Of a DNA stretch of 64,000 bases, positions 40,119 through 48,907 are shown one piece after another. Source of the stretch: JAJECS01 sp965219705 (lineage in GTDB: Bacteria > Chloroflexota > UBA11872); the NCBI GenBank assembly GCA_965219705.1, contig OZ244789.1:2418001-2482000 (forward strand), read 5' to 3'. Under the pieces are notes generated by a model. It made no database searches and had not been told where the DNA came from. It saw only the letters and a program-made list of their open reading frames with translations. How positions within the stretch are numbered: the stretch's first letter is position 1; each line of letters begins with the position of its first letter. A program made the translations under genes and the position numbers.

Positions 40119-41198
40119 ATGACGGCGTCTGCCCCAAGCGTGCCGCAAGTTGCACCCCTGACCGCGAGCCAGATTGCCCAGTTCAAACGCACCGGCTACA
40201 TCGTGCTCCCCGGTGTCATCGACCCCGACCGCTGCCGCCAGGCCCGCGACCTGATGTGGGACACCGTGGCGGCAAACCGCTCCGGCATGAAACGCGATGA
40301 CCCCACCACGTGGGTTCCCTTCACCGACGACGAGAAAGCCGGCTATCAGCGCCCCGACGGTGGCGGGGACCCGTATTTCTCCGGCGGGGGCCACCGCATG
40401 ATCATTCGCAACGGGGCGGAGGATCTGCTGCTTGACATCGGCGCCCGCGCGGTGTGGGACATCGCCGAGCAGTTGCTCGGTAAAGGCGAGGTCGTGTGGC
40501 CCGGCGGACTCGATGAGTCCGAATGCACCACCGGCCCTTGCTACATGACCCAAAAAATCGCTGAGGGCATGGAAGTTCACATGGGTCCCAAGCGAAAGGA
40601 TTGGACCGGAGAGGGCTCAAGCAGGACGGAATACCTTCGGCTGCCCAAGACCGGCCCCCACTGGATGACCGCGCAGGGAACGCGCGGCATGTACTGCACC
40701 CTGCCGAACAGCCCGCTTTCGACTCCCCCCGACTGGCGCGGCGCCCACGCGGGTGAGGGCCTCTACAACACGCGCCAGCTGCTGCAAACCGCGGTCTATT
40801 TCGACGACGTGCCGCCGGGCGCCGGCGGTTTTACCATCTTTCCAGGCAGCCACACGCGAATCTGGAACTACTGGGAGGCCAAGAACCACGGGGCGACGGC
40901 CATCGCGAATGGCGAGGACTCGCCTAGGTTCATTGGCTACACCGATCCGCCGATCGGGGACCTCAAGGCCGACACGGAACCCGTGATGACCTCTGGACCC
41001 GCCGGCTCCGTGGTCCTGTGGCACACGATCATGCTGCACCTGGCCGGCGGCAATTCATTCAGCGACGTCCTCCGCCAGGCCACGCTCTACGGCTTTCACA
41101 AGACGCCCGAGTCCTGGCCCGACGGACGGCTCGTGGCCGGCCCCAAGGGCGACATCTGGACCGATTGGTCCGAAGAGGTTCGCTCGGTGGCGGTGTAG
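40119..41198 (+). CDS. Phytanoyl-CoA dioxygenase (PhyH) family protein, distant paralogue of the tandem pair
   Basis: The 359-residue protein aligns along its length with the proteins at 1004 and 2505 (for example MKRDDPTTWVPFTDDEKAGYQRPDGGGDPYF and GEVVWPGGLDES), at clearly lower identity than they have to each other. It keeps PGSH, VVLWHTIMLHLAGGN and the LRQ arginine. The 38-kb distance and divergence point to an older duplication. AAGGATGAG before the ATG is a plausible ribosome site. Substrate unknown. Confidence 0.85.
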   Translation: MTASAPSVPQVAPLTASQIAQFKRTGYIVLPGVIDPDRCRQARDLMWDTVAANRSGMKRDDPTTWVPFTDDEKAGYQRPDGGGDPYFSGGGHRMIIRNGAEDLLLDIGARAVWDIAEQLLGKGEVVWPGGLDESECTTGPCYMTQKIAEGMEVHMGPKRKDWTGEGSSRTEYLRLPKTGPHWMTAQGTRGMYCTLPNSPLSTPPDWRGAHAGEGLYNTRQLLQTAVYFDDVPPGAGGFTIFPGSHTRIWNYWEAKNHGATAIANGEDSPRFIGYTDPPIGDLKADTEPVMTSGPAGSVVLWHTIMLHLAGGNSFSDVLRQATLYGFHKTPESWPDGRLVAGPKGDIWTDWSEEVRSVAV

Positions 41199-41260
41199 CT
41201 GACTGGGACTCCGCCCACGACGCCGGACCCGGAAGGCTTGGTAGTGGGCGCGGAGAAAGC

Positions 41261-41977
41261 GTGAGGTTACGGCGGAGCGAACCAATCGGAATCAGTGGCA
41301 TACACGATATGGGCGGCGTGCCCGGCTACGGGCGCGTGGAGCCTGAAGCGGATGAGCCGGTCTTCCATAGCGAGTGGGAGGGCCGGATATTCGGGCTCGT
41401 GATCGCGGTTAAGGGTGGCCTCTCGCGCCCCAGGCTGGAGAGCCTCGATCCAGATGAGTACCTGTCCGGCTACTACCAGCGGTGGATGCTCGCCCTTGAG
41501 CGCGGGCTCATTGAGCGAGGCGTGCTGAGCGCGGAGGAGTTGGAGGCAAAGACCAACTGCTTTCGCAATGACCCGGGAGCGAGTCCGACGCGAAACGTCA
41601 GCCCGGCGCTGACCGAGCGTGTCCGCGCGGGAATGTACCGACAGCGGCAGATCCGTAAGGAGCCGGCTCAGCCACCCGCGTTCGAGGTGGGAGATTGCGT
41701 GCAAGCCCGCAGAATCGAGCATGGCGGACACACCCGCCTACCGCGATATGTGCAGGGCAAGCCCGGCGTAGTTCACGCCATCTATGCCGCCTACGACGTT
41801 CCCGACGAGAATTCGGCGGACGAAGCCACGCCGGCCCAGCACCTCTACAGCGTCCGGTTCGAAGGGCCCGAGCTGTGGGGGGCGTCGGCGGAGTTGGGCA
41901 CGGCGCTGTACGTCGACATGTGGGAGGGCTACGTCGAGCCAATCGATACAGCCAGCACCAAACGGAGCGACGCGTGA
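41261..41977 (+). CDS. nthB: Nitrile hydratase beta subunit
   Basis: The GTG at 41261, with GGAGA 4 bases upstream, gives 238 residues. IHDMGGVPGYGRVEPEADEPVFHSEWEGR is the beta-subunit N-terminal signature, and FEVGDCVQARRIEHGGHTRLPRYVQGKPGVVHAIY with LYSVRFEGPELWGASAE is the C-terminal SH3-like domain. The beta gene precedes alpha, the order seen in many cobalt-type operons. Its TGA overlaps the GTG of nthA. The enzyme converts nitriles to amides. Confidence 0.94.
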   Translation: MRLRRSEPIGISGIHDMGGVPGYGRVEPEADEPVFHSEWEGRIFGLVIAVKGGLSRPRLESLDPDEYLSGYYQRWMLALERGLIERGVLSAEELEAKTNCFRNDPGASPTRNVSPALTERVRAGMYRQRQIRKEPAQPPAFEVGDCVQARRIEHGGHTRLPRYVQGKPGVVHAIYAAYDVPDENSADEATPAQHLYSVRFEGPELWGASAELGTALYVDMWEGYVEPIDTASTKRSDA

Positions 41978-42597
41978 GCGGCGACCACAACGGCGATCAC
42001 CATCCTGAGCCGGAGCCATACGCGGCGCTGCGCGCGAGGGCGCTTGAGTCGCTCCTGGTCGAGAAGGGCCTCGTGACCACCGATGCCATCGACGAGATCG
42101 TGCGCATGTACGAGCAGGACATCGGGCCCCTGAACGGCGCCAAGGTGGTGGCCAGGGCGTGGGTCGACGCCGAATACAAGCGACGCCTGATGGAAAACGG
42201 CACCGAGGCGATCGCGGAGCTTGGATTCGGTGGCGCCGAGGGAGCTGAGATTGTGGTGTTGGAAAGCACGCCCAAGGTGCACAACGTGGTCGTGTGCACG
42301 CTCTGCTCGTGCTACCCGTGGCCGGTGCTCGGCTTGCCTCCAACCTGGTACAAGGACGCGGCCTACCGATCCCGCGTGGTACTGGAGCCTCGCGCGGTGC
42401 TGCGAGAGTTTGGACTTGAGATTGACGAGTCGACGGAAATCCGGGTGTGGGACAGCACCGCGTCCATCCGCTACATGGTGCTGCCGGAGCGCCCCGACGG
42501 CACGGGCGATCTGCCGGAGGAGAAGCTGGCTGAGCTTGTGACCCGCGACTCGATGATCGGGGTGGGAGTGGCCAGGTCGATGTCCGCGATTGCCTAG
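41974..42597 (+). CDS. nthA: Nitrile hydratase alpha subunit, cobalt type
   Basis: The 207-residue protein contains VCTLCSC at residues 107-113 (Cys108, Cys111, Cys113), the metal-binding claw; Thr after the first Cys is characteristic of the low-spin cobalt enzymes, where iron enzymes have Ser. Two of these cysteines are normally oxidised to sulfinate and sulfenate. YAALRARALESLLVEKGLV and VWDSTASIRYMVLPERP are family landmarks. The GTG start overlaps the beta-subunit stop. Confidence 0.95.
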   Translation: MSGDHNGDHHPEPEPYAALRARALESLLVEKGLVTTDAIDEIVRMYEQDIGPLNGAKVVARAWVDAEYKRRLMENGTEAIAELGFGGAEGAEIVVLESTPKVHNVVVCTLCSCYPWPVLGLPPTWYKDAAYRSRVVLEPRAVLREFGLEIDESTEIRVWDSTASIRYMVLPERPDGTGDLPEEKLAELVTRDSMIGVGVARSMSAIA

Positions 42598-42620
42598 ATG
42601 CGCGCTCCTGAAGAGCACAA

Positions 42621-43187
42621 ATGAGCAGACCGACCGACCGCGGGATATCGGACATGACGGGCGACGAGGCGCTGCCCAGGAAGAACGGTGAGCTTGTCTT
42701 CAACGAGCCCTGGGAGGGCCGGGCATTCGGTCTGGCCGCCGTCTTGACCGAGGGCGGCGTCTACGACTGGGTGGACTTTCGTGACAGGCTCGTTGAGGTG
42801 ACCGCGGCCAACGAGAAGCACGGCGAGCAGACTGGCTACTACCAGCGATGGTTCCGAGCCCTGGAGCGGCTGGCTCTGGATCGCGGGCTCGTCACGCCGG
42901 CGGAGTTGGACGCGAGGACCGAGGCGCTTTCCTCTGACAGGCACGCCGGCCACTGGTTCGCGGCCGTCGATTACCCGCGTGCGCTGGGGCTGACCAAAGG
43001 TGGCGCTCGGCGTGACCAGCGGCGGCCAGGCCTGGCCGAGTTGGCCGACGCGAAGCCGCTTGCGCCGCTCCCCGGTGCCCACCCAAATCGAGGCCAAGCG
43101 TCGCGTCCTCTCCGGGAGTTGACCGCTTATCTGCCCGTTACGGTCACGCTCCGGCCCAGGGTCTCGGCGCGCCATTCGGGGTTGTAG
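42621..43187 (+). CDS. Nitrile hydratase accessory protein (cobalt insertion/activator)
   Basis: The region ELVFNEPWEGRAFGLAAVLTEGGVYDWVDFRDRL, then YYQRWFRALERLALDRGLVTPAELDARTEA, is typical of the small protein that escorts alpha and inserts cobalt. It shares the beta-subunit N-terminal fold. Here homology ends near residue 105, but the frame continues about 80 residues of non-typical sequence and overlaps the end of the macroglobulin gene by 61 bases. A frameshift near 42940-42960 that destroyed the normal stop is possible. The ATG at 42621 was chosen; 42654 is an alternative. Confidence 0.82.
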   Translation: MSRPTDRGISDMTGDEALPRKNGELVFNEPWEGRAFGLAAVLTEGGVYDWVDFRDRLVEVTAANEKHGEQTGYYQRWFRALERLALDRGLVTPAELDARTEALSSDRHAGHWFAAVDYPRALGLTKGGARRDQRRPGLAELADAKPLAPLPGAHPNRGQASRPLRELTAYLPVTVTLRPRVSARHSGL

Positions 43188-46100
43188 TACGAGTAGACCT
43201 GCGACGTCACCGGCTGTGCCCGCACCGGATATAGCGCCACTGCCTCGAAGAAGAGATGTAGCGACTCGCCAGGCGCCATGTCGTCGATGTACAGGATTAC
43301 ATTCCGTCCGGCGATGTCGGAGCGCTTGAGCCGGGGATGCTCCTCCATCAGCGCCCGGACCGTGCCGGCCGACGGGGCGAACCCAGTCGGAACCGCCACG
43401 TCGACCACGACCATGCCCGCCGAGACGGGATCTGACGGGGTGAACTGGACTGAGACAGACACCGCAAGCAGATCGTCAACCTCGATGTCCCCGTAGCTGT
43501 AGTCGACGCTGATCGTGAACATCTCGATCGCCTGGGGATCGACCTCGGGCCGGTAGAAGCGACGCACCACCTGGGCCACAACCACGCCGCTCCCGTCGGC
43601 TGATAGCTCGAGGTTCGCGCCCACTGGCACATCAAGGATCTGGACCACGTCGAAGTTGGTCTCATTCACGTCGACCGTCTTTTCCCAATCGCCCGAAGTG
43701 AGGGTGACGGTCATATTGATGTCGGTCCCGGCAAGCGAGGCGGAAGCAATCAGTGCCTGCAGGCCCACGACCGTGTCTTGGGTGGACCCGAACCCGCCGA
43801 AGGCGTTGCGCTGCGAAACCAGCCAGCGAGCCGCGTTGGATGCGGCGGTGAAGTAGCCCTGTTCCAGGAGAGCGAGCGTGGCGTAGCCCGTGGTCTCCAC
43901 CGCGGCGTAGGACTGCGGGCGGCCAAGCCTTCCATTCGCCAAGTCCTGCGAACCGGCGCCCCAGTGCAGGCCCTTCTCATCCTCAATCGCCATCGTGACC
44001 AGTCGCGCGTGCGCGTCGTCGGCACGATCGCTGTCGCCCAGCGCGAGCGCATAGGCGACGATGGCCATGGTGTAGGGATCGTCGATACTGTCCAAGTGGT
44101 GCTCAAGGTAGGGCAGCGCCGCCGCCGCGCGATGACGCGCCCCGGCTTCCTGCAGGGCAATGGTCACGTAGGCGGTCAACGCCGTTCTTCCGTGCAGTCC
44201 GCCCACGAGCCCGTGGTCATGGACGAACCCGACCGGCTCAAACGAGCCATCCGGTCTCTGGTGTTGCACGATCCAGTCCGTCGCACTCTGCAGCACCGTG
44301 CTGTCGAGGTAGATCAAACCCTCGGCCTGGGCAAAGGTCTTCAGCACGAACGCCGTGAGCCACAGGCTGCCCGATGGGTCGCTGTCGCCAAACGCCGAGA
44401 AGCTGCCGTCAGCTCGGCGGTAGGTCAGCTCACGTTGATAGCCGGTCGTCATCAGGCGCTCGGCTCTGGCGAGCACCTCGGGTTTGATCTGATCGGTTTC
44501 CTCGAGATACCTGGCGACGAAGACGTTCGGCGCGAAGAGGACCATGTTCTGTTCGCCACAGCCGAACGGCATTCGCAACAGCCCTTCCAGCCCTTCGATG
44601 GTCTGGCTCAGGTAGCTTCCCGTCAGTACGACGTGGGTGCGAGCCGATCCTGAAATCGATCCACTGGGCGTTTCGTTGTCGAACGTGAACTGCTGGCCAG
44701 CCGCGATGATGCGGTTCTCCACGGTCTCGTGCCGGACCCCTTCCGGTTCGACCAGGAGGTTTCTGATAACGGCGTCGGCCGACTCGCGGCTGCGCGCGGT
44801 GACCTTGAGCGGCACGCTGCCAAGCTCGGTGAGCCGTATGTTGAACTCCAGGCCGCCGACGTCGCTCGGGTCCACCATGATCGTTTTGGTTGCGGCGTCG
44901 AGCAGCTCGTAGCTCTCGGATTCCTCCAGCTCCACGAAGAACTCCTGGGGTTCATCGAGGTAGTTGTAGAGCGCGACCTTGACCGGGAACTCCTCGCCTC
45001 GGATGGCTGAGTAGGGCAAGTCCACCTGCAGGAAGAATGGCTGAAAGACTCGCAGCTCGGCCTCGGCAACGCCCAAGCCATACTCCTTGGACAGCGCCAC
45101 TGCCCGCAGCGCCCAAGTCGTGATGCTGTCTGGCGTTTCAGCGGGCACCGTCGCTCGCCCGTCGTCGTCCGTTATCACGTTGGCCCACAGCCAGGTCTCC
45201 GGGAAGAACTGGCGTACTCGCTTCACCTCCTCCAGGTCCTTGGAGGGTTCGGCGTCAGCCGGTGCGGAATCCAGAGTCGGCGGTGCTTCGGGCTCTGTCA
45301 CTTTCTCGACGATGTAGTCGACGGCAATCTCGCGAGTAATTACACGAATTACTTCGAGAGTATTCGTACCCGGGATCATCCGGGTGGAGGCGCGGAAAAA
45401 CTCCTTGCCCTGGGGAACATCCATGCTCGACATCACCACTAGGCCTGCCTCGTTCAAGATATCCTCCGCGCCACCGACCCATATGTCCTTCGGCAGGAAG
45501 CTCTCATGAGGCTCGGCCCGGGGCGGCATGTACAGGCGCTCCAGCTCAGCGAACACCTGGCGGAGATTCAAACGGTTCTCCGAGAGGAGAAATACAGAGC
45601 GATCCACTGCCACCAGCCCGACCATGGCCGGACCTTGGGTGGTCACGTCGATGTCGACGGCTTCGCCGGGTCGAGCTTCGCTGCTGCCGAAGCCAATATC
45701 CATCGCCATGGGATAGCGGGCGGCGACATCGAACGGGATGTAGTCCGCGGCCACTTCTCCACCGGGGAGGATTTGATACACCACCAGTCGTGACGACGGC
45801 GCCATGATGGGCGTGACGTCGAAGGCAATGTCGGGCGAGTGCGTCACGCTTGAGAGGACGACCCTGCCTCTTGAAATCACCTGGTAGTGGAAACTCCCCG
45901 TCTTGCTGGTCGAAGAGACCTTGAATCGTGCCTGGTCACCCACGTCCGGCAGTGCGTGGTCCGCCTGCTCGACGTGAATGAAGTTATTCGACGGCGAATA
46001 GGTCGCCTTGATAGTGAGAGAAGGGGATGACCAACTGGGGAAGGGGCCAATACGAGTCTCGCCGGCCTGCGCGTTCAATGTCAGGGCCACGGCGTCCGCT

Positions 46101-47572
46101 GGGGGAGTGATCGGGAGGAGGGCTCTGCCGTCAGCGGTCTCGGTCTCGATGAATTCGCGATTGATGCGACCCAAGTACTTGCCGAAATATTCCACGTTGA
46201 CTCCTACGTGGCCATCAACCGGTTCGCTGTCGGGGGTCTCCGTCACCAGCAGCAACTTGAAAGGCAATCCTGGCTTGAAGGCACGCCCTTCCGGAATGAT
46301 CTGCAGAGTCACCGGAGTTCTGACTACGCTGAGACGCCGCGATGTGTACTCGGCATTGCCGGTGGCTTTCTCGCGCACCGTCACGTGAAGGGCAAGGTTG
46401 GCCCTGTCGTCAGCTGCGGGTACGTCGCCAACGAATTCTACGCCCGGCAGTTCGAAAGTTGCTGCGCCGTCGATCTCCTTGGCGAAGATCACAAATTCCT
46501 CCCACTGGTCGACATAGTTAGCGGCTACGGTATTCCCTGAGAGAGCGGTTGTTTCTTTCCTCGTGCCGACGTAGCGTGAGGCAACGATCTCCATCTCGCC
46601 CCTGACCGGTTTGCCAAAGCTGTACTCGGCGGTCACCGTGCCGATGATGGGCTGATTTGCCAAGATCCAGCTCTTGGGAACGTCCACGACTACTTCAAAT
46701 GTTGGCAGCGTATATTCAGCCACGGTTACGTCGGTCTCGGTCGTCTGTTCGCCGGCCGTGGCCGTTACTTTCCAGACTCCCAGGTTGGGCTCGGACGATA
46801 TCGGAACATTAAGGTTGGCCATTCCGAAATCGTCAGACGTGGAATGCTCGCGATAGATCTTGTTTCCCTTTGCATCCTGAATCTCGACCGTGAATTCGCC
46901 CGGCAATGGCTTGAGTTCGGGACCCAACTGCAGGACACGGATGAGGATTTCCTGTCCGGGCTTGTAGACAGGCTTGTCGGTTCCCAGGAGCAGCACCGGT
47001 TTGTTGGCTTCTATCCACAAGGTTTTCGTTTCTGAAAAACCTTTGCCTTCTATTTCGAGTTGATAGTTCCCCGGGGCCACGTCGGGAACCTGGAGCACAA
47101 CGATGCCGCTGCCTTCAATGTGTGCCTGGGTGTCGACCAAGACGCGTCTGTGCTGCATCAGCGCGAGCCGCACGTCGCCTTTCGCGGGATTCTGTCCGTC
47201 GAACAAGGAGACGGATACGTTCTCGGCATGCCCAACTCGCAGGACCTCCGGGGCTAGGGCGACGTAGCCGTCCACGGTGTCCGAGAGCGGCGGCCGGGTA
47301 GGGCTCGGCGCATGCGCCGGCGTGGTGGCGACGCGCCCCGACGGCGCTGGCGTGAACGAGATCTCCTTAGGCGCAGGCGAGGTCGTGGCGCTCGCCGATG
47401 GAGCAGGTGTCCTGGTCGGGTGGTCCGATGGCGCAGGCGTCTGCAAGCGGTCCGACACCGCCGGAGTTGGAGAACTCTGCGCTGGCTCGGCGGCGGGCGA
47501 ATCGCCGCACTCCGCGGCGGCCAGTCCGAGGATGGCTATCACGGCAAGGAGGCCGGCCAGCGTCAGACGCAT
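43127..47572 (-). CDS. Alpha-2-macroglobulin with thioester and receptor-binding-like domain
   Basis: The ATG at 47572, with GGAGG 6 bases upstream, gives 1,481 residues. Order: signal peptide (RLTLAGLLAVIAILGLAAAEC), Thr/Pro/Ala stalk (about 25-110), macroglobulin domains (TDKPVYKPGQEILIRVLQL at about 215-235), a bait-like region (about 735-790), the alpha-2-macroglobulin domain with WLWANVITDDDGRATVPAETPDSITTW, thioester GCGEQNM with Cys1005 and Gln1008, the alpha-alpha toroid, and a C-terminal receptor-domain-like region (VDVAVPTGFAPSAGTV...YNPEWRAE). Such proteins trap proteases. The overall layout is closer to metazoan A2M than to the longer E. coli YfhM type. No penicillin-binding protein gene is adjacent. 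Confidence 0.92.
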   Translation of the reverse strand: MRLTLAGLLAVIAILGLAAAECGDSPAAEPAQSSPTPAVSDRLQTPAPSDHPTRTPAPSASATTSPAPKEISFTPAPSGRVATTPAHAPSPTRPPLSDTVDGYVALAPEVLRVGHAENVSVSLFDGQNPAKGDVRLALMQHRRVLVDTQAHIEGSGIVVLQVPDVAPGNYQLEIEGKGFSETKTLWIEANKPVLLLGTDKPVYKPGQEILIRVLQLGPELKPLPGEFTVEIQDAKGNKIYREHSTSDDFGMANLNVPISSEPNLGVWKVTATAGEQTTETDVTVAEYTLPTFEVVVDVPKSWILANQPIIGTVTAEYSFGKPVRGEMEIVASRYVGTRKETTALSGNTVAANYVDQWEEFVIFAKEIDGAATFELPGVEFVGDVPAADDRANLALHVTVREKATGNAEYTSRRLSVVRTPVTLQIIPEGRAFKPGLPFKLLLVTETPDSEPVDGHVGVNVEYFGKYLGRINREFIETETADGRALLPITPPADAVALTLNAQAGETRIGPFPSWSSPSLTIKATYSPSNNFIHVEQADHALPDVGDQARFKVSSTSKTGSFHYQVISRGRVVLSSVTHSPDIAFDVTPIMAPSSRLVVYQILPGGEVAADYIPFDVAARYPMAMDIGFGSSEARPGEAVDIDVTTQGPAMVGLVAVDRSVFLLSENRLNLRQVFAELERLYMPPRAEPHESFLPKDIWVGGAEDILNEAGLVVMSSMDVPQGKEFFRASTRMIPGTNTLEVIRVITREIAVDYIVEKVTEPEAPPTLDSAPADAEPSKDLEEVKRVRQFFPETWLWANVITDDDGRATVPAETPDSITTWALRAVALSKEYGLGVAEAELRVFQPFFLQVDLPYSAIRGEEFPVKVALYNYLDEPQEFFVELEESESYELLDAATKTIMVDPSDVGGLEFNIRLTELGSVPLKVTARSRESADAVIRNLLVEPEGVRHETVENRIIAAGQQFTFDNETPSGSISGSARTHVVLTGSYLSQTIEGLEGLLRMPFGCGEQNMVLFAPNVFVARYLEETDQIKPEVLARAERLMTTGYQRELTYRRADGSFSAFGDSDPSGSLWLTAFVLKTFAQAEGLIYLDSTVLQSATDWIVQHQRPDGSFEPVGFVHDHGLVGGLHGRTALTAYVTIALQEAGARHRAAAALPYLEHHLDSIDDPYTMAIVAYALALGDSDRADDAHARLVTMAIEDEKGLHWGAGSQDLANGRLGRPQSYAAVETTGYATLALLEQGYFTAASNAARWLVSQRNAFGGFGSTQDTVVGLQALIASASLAGTDINMTVTLTSGDWEKTVDVNETNFDVVQILDVPVGANLELSADGSGVVVAQVVRRFYRPEVDPQAIEMFTISVDYSYGDIEVDDLLAVSVSVQFTPSDPVSAGMVVVDVAVPTGFAPSAGTVRALMEEHPRLKRSDIAGRNVILYIDDMAPGESLHLFFEAVALYPVRAQPVTSQVYSYYNPEWRAETLGRSVTVTGR

Positions 47573-47578
47573 TTGAAA

Positions 47579-47583
47579 CCTCC
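47579..47583 (-). promoter_or_regulatory. Shine-Dalgarno of the alpha-2-macroglobulin gene
   Basis: GGAGG on the minus strand lies 6 bases before the ATG at 47572 and selects that start over the longer open frame reaching 47656. Confidence 0.7.
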
Positions 47584-47845
47584 GATGACTTGCGGACACG
47601 TGGCCGCGAGAGATGGCGTCGATACGTTGGCAAGCCCATGGGCCGAGCTTGAGCATCGCGGGTGTCTGGGCGTCGGTGGATTGGCGAGTGCCGTCATCGT
47701 GGCCGCATCGGGAGTGGGTGGCCGCCTCTCAACAGACACTACGCTCGGATTGACCAAATCGTTCCATGCTGCGGATGCAATTTCGTTTCAAACCTGCACG
47801 GGCCGCTTCGCTACCATCGGCCGGCGCCACCGCCAGGTCCCGCTT

Positions 47846-48907
47846 ATGACACGTTCATCCGTTCGCAGCAGTCCATACGGCGACGTGCAGCTTGGCGCGT
47901 TTCGGGAAGTGCTCTCGATTCCGGGTCGCTATCTCAACGACCACTGCCTCATCCGGCACGAGGGCCTGTGGCACTTCTTCGGCATCATTGGCGACGTGCG
48001 CGGCTTCCCAGGCGGCCTGCACGGCGCCGAGGACTCGCTTGCGCACGCCACGTCCGCCGACTTGATGGAGTGGACCGTGCACCCACATGCGCTGACCGCC
48101 ACCGGCGTCTGGCCGGAAGAGGCGACCTGCTTCGCGCCCTACGTCATCGGCCACGACGGCTGCTTCTACATGCTCTATTGCGTGGCCGACGCGCAGCGCA
48201 CGCAGCGCATCTGCCTCGCGACGTCCACCGACCTCTTCAACTGGGAGCGCTTCCCCGGCAATCCCGTGATCGTGCCGTCCGTCTCCTGGGCCAAGTGGCC
48301 GGGATTCGGTCTCCCACGGCCCGACGAAGTGGACCGCATGAACCGCGACGCGGGCGGCGATGTCCTTTCCGTCGCCCGCCGCCTCGGCGGCTCCTACGGC
48401 GGCTGCCGCGACCCGCACGTCATCCGGCTCGACGACGGGACCTTCGTTGCCTACTGGGTGGGACGCGTGCAGGAGAAGTTTGGACACAACCTGGTGTGCG
48501 TGGCCGCGTCCATGTCGCACGACCTGCTGCACTGGCAGGAAGTCGGGCCGGTGTTCACCATGAAGGCCTGGCCGTTCGACGAGGAGCGGACGCTCGAGGT
48601 CGAGTCGCCCTGCGTCGTGCCCAAGGACGGCAAGTTCTGGCTGTTCTTCAAGCATGGGTGGTGGACCCATGTCGTCGCGTCCCACTCGCCATATGACTTC
48701 CACGGCTACGAGCCGCAGCGGCTGGGCTTCTGCCACGCCTCGGAGGTGTTCCAATGGGAGGGCCAGTGGTGGATTACCCACTGCTCCGCCGATCCCGAGG
48801 ACTTTCGCTACCGCGAGTCCAACCGCACCCGCGGCCTGTTCATGGGGCATCTGGACTGGCCGGACGGCGCCCCGCCGCGCCTGATCGCGCCGGACGAGAC
48901 GTCGTGA
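47846..48907 (+). CDS. Glycoside hydrolase-like five-bladed propeller protein (GH43/GH32 clan type)
   Basis: The ATG at 47846 gives 353 residues with repeated beta-propeller blades: HEGLWHFFGIIGD, HDGCFYMLYCVADAQRTQRICLATSTDLFNWERF, CRDPHVIRLDDGTFVAYWVGR and CVVPKDGKFWLFFKHGW. The pattern of a blade ending in LATSTDLFNWE and RDPHVI is seen in GH43, GH32 and GH117-like enzymes; the RDPHV Asp and the later Glu in VESPCV are candidate acids. No signal peptide. It overlaps the next gene by a GTGA and so acts with it. Confidence 0.8.
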   Translation: MTRSSVRSSPYGDVQLGAFREVLSIPGRYLNDHCLIRHEGLWHFFGIIGDVRGFPGGLHGAEDSLAHATSADLMEWTVHPHALTATGVWPEEATCFAPYVIGHDGCFYMLYCVADAQRTQRICLATSTDLFNWERFPGNPVIVPSVSWAKWPGFGLPRPDEVDRMNRDAGGDVLSVARRLGGSYGGCRDPHVIRLDDGTFVAYWVGRVQEKFGHNLVCVAASMSHDLLHWQEVGPVFTMKAWPFDEERTLEVESPCVVPKDGKFWLFFKHGWWTHVVASHSPYDFHGYEPQRLGFCHASEVFQWEGQWWITHCSADPEDFRYRESNRTRGLFMGHLDWPDGAPPRLIAPDETS

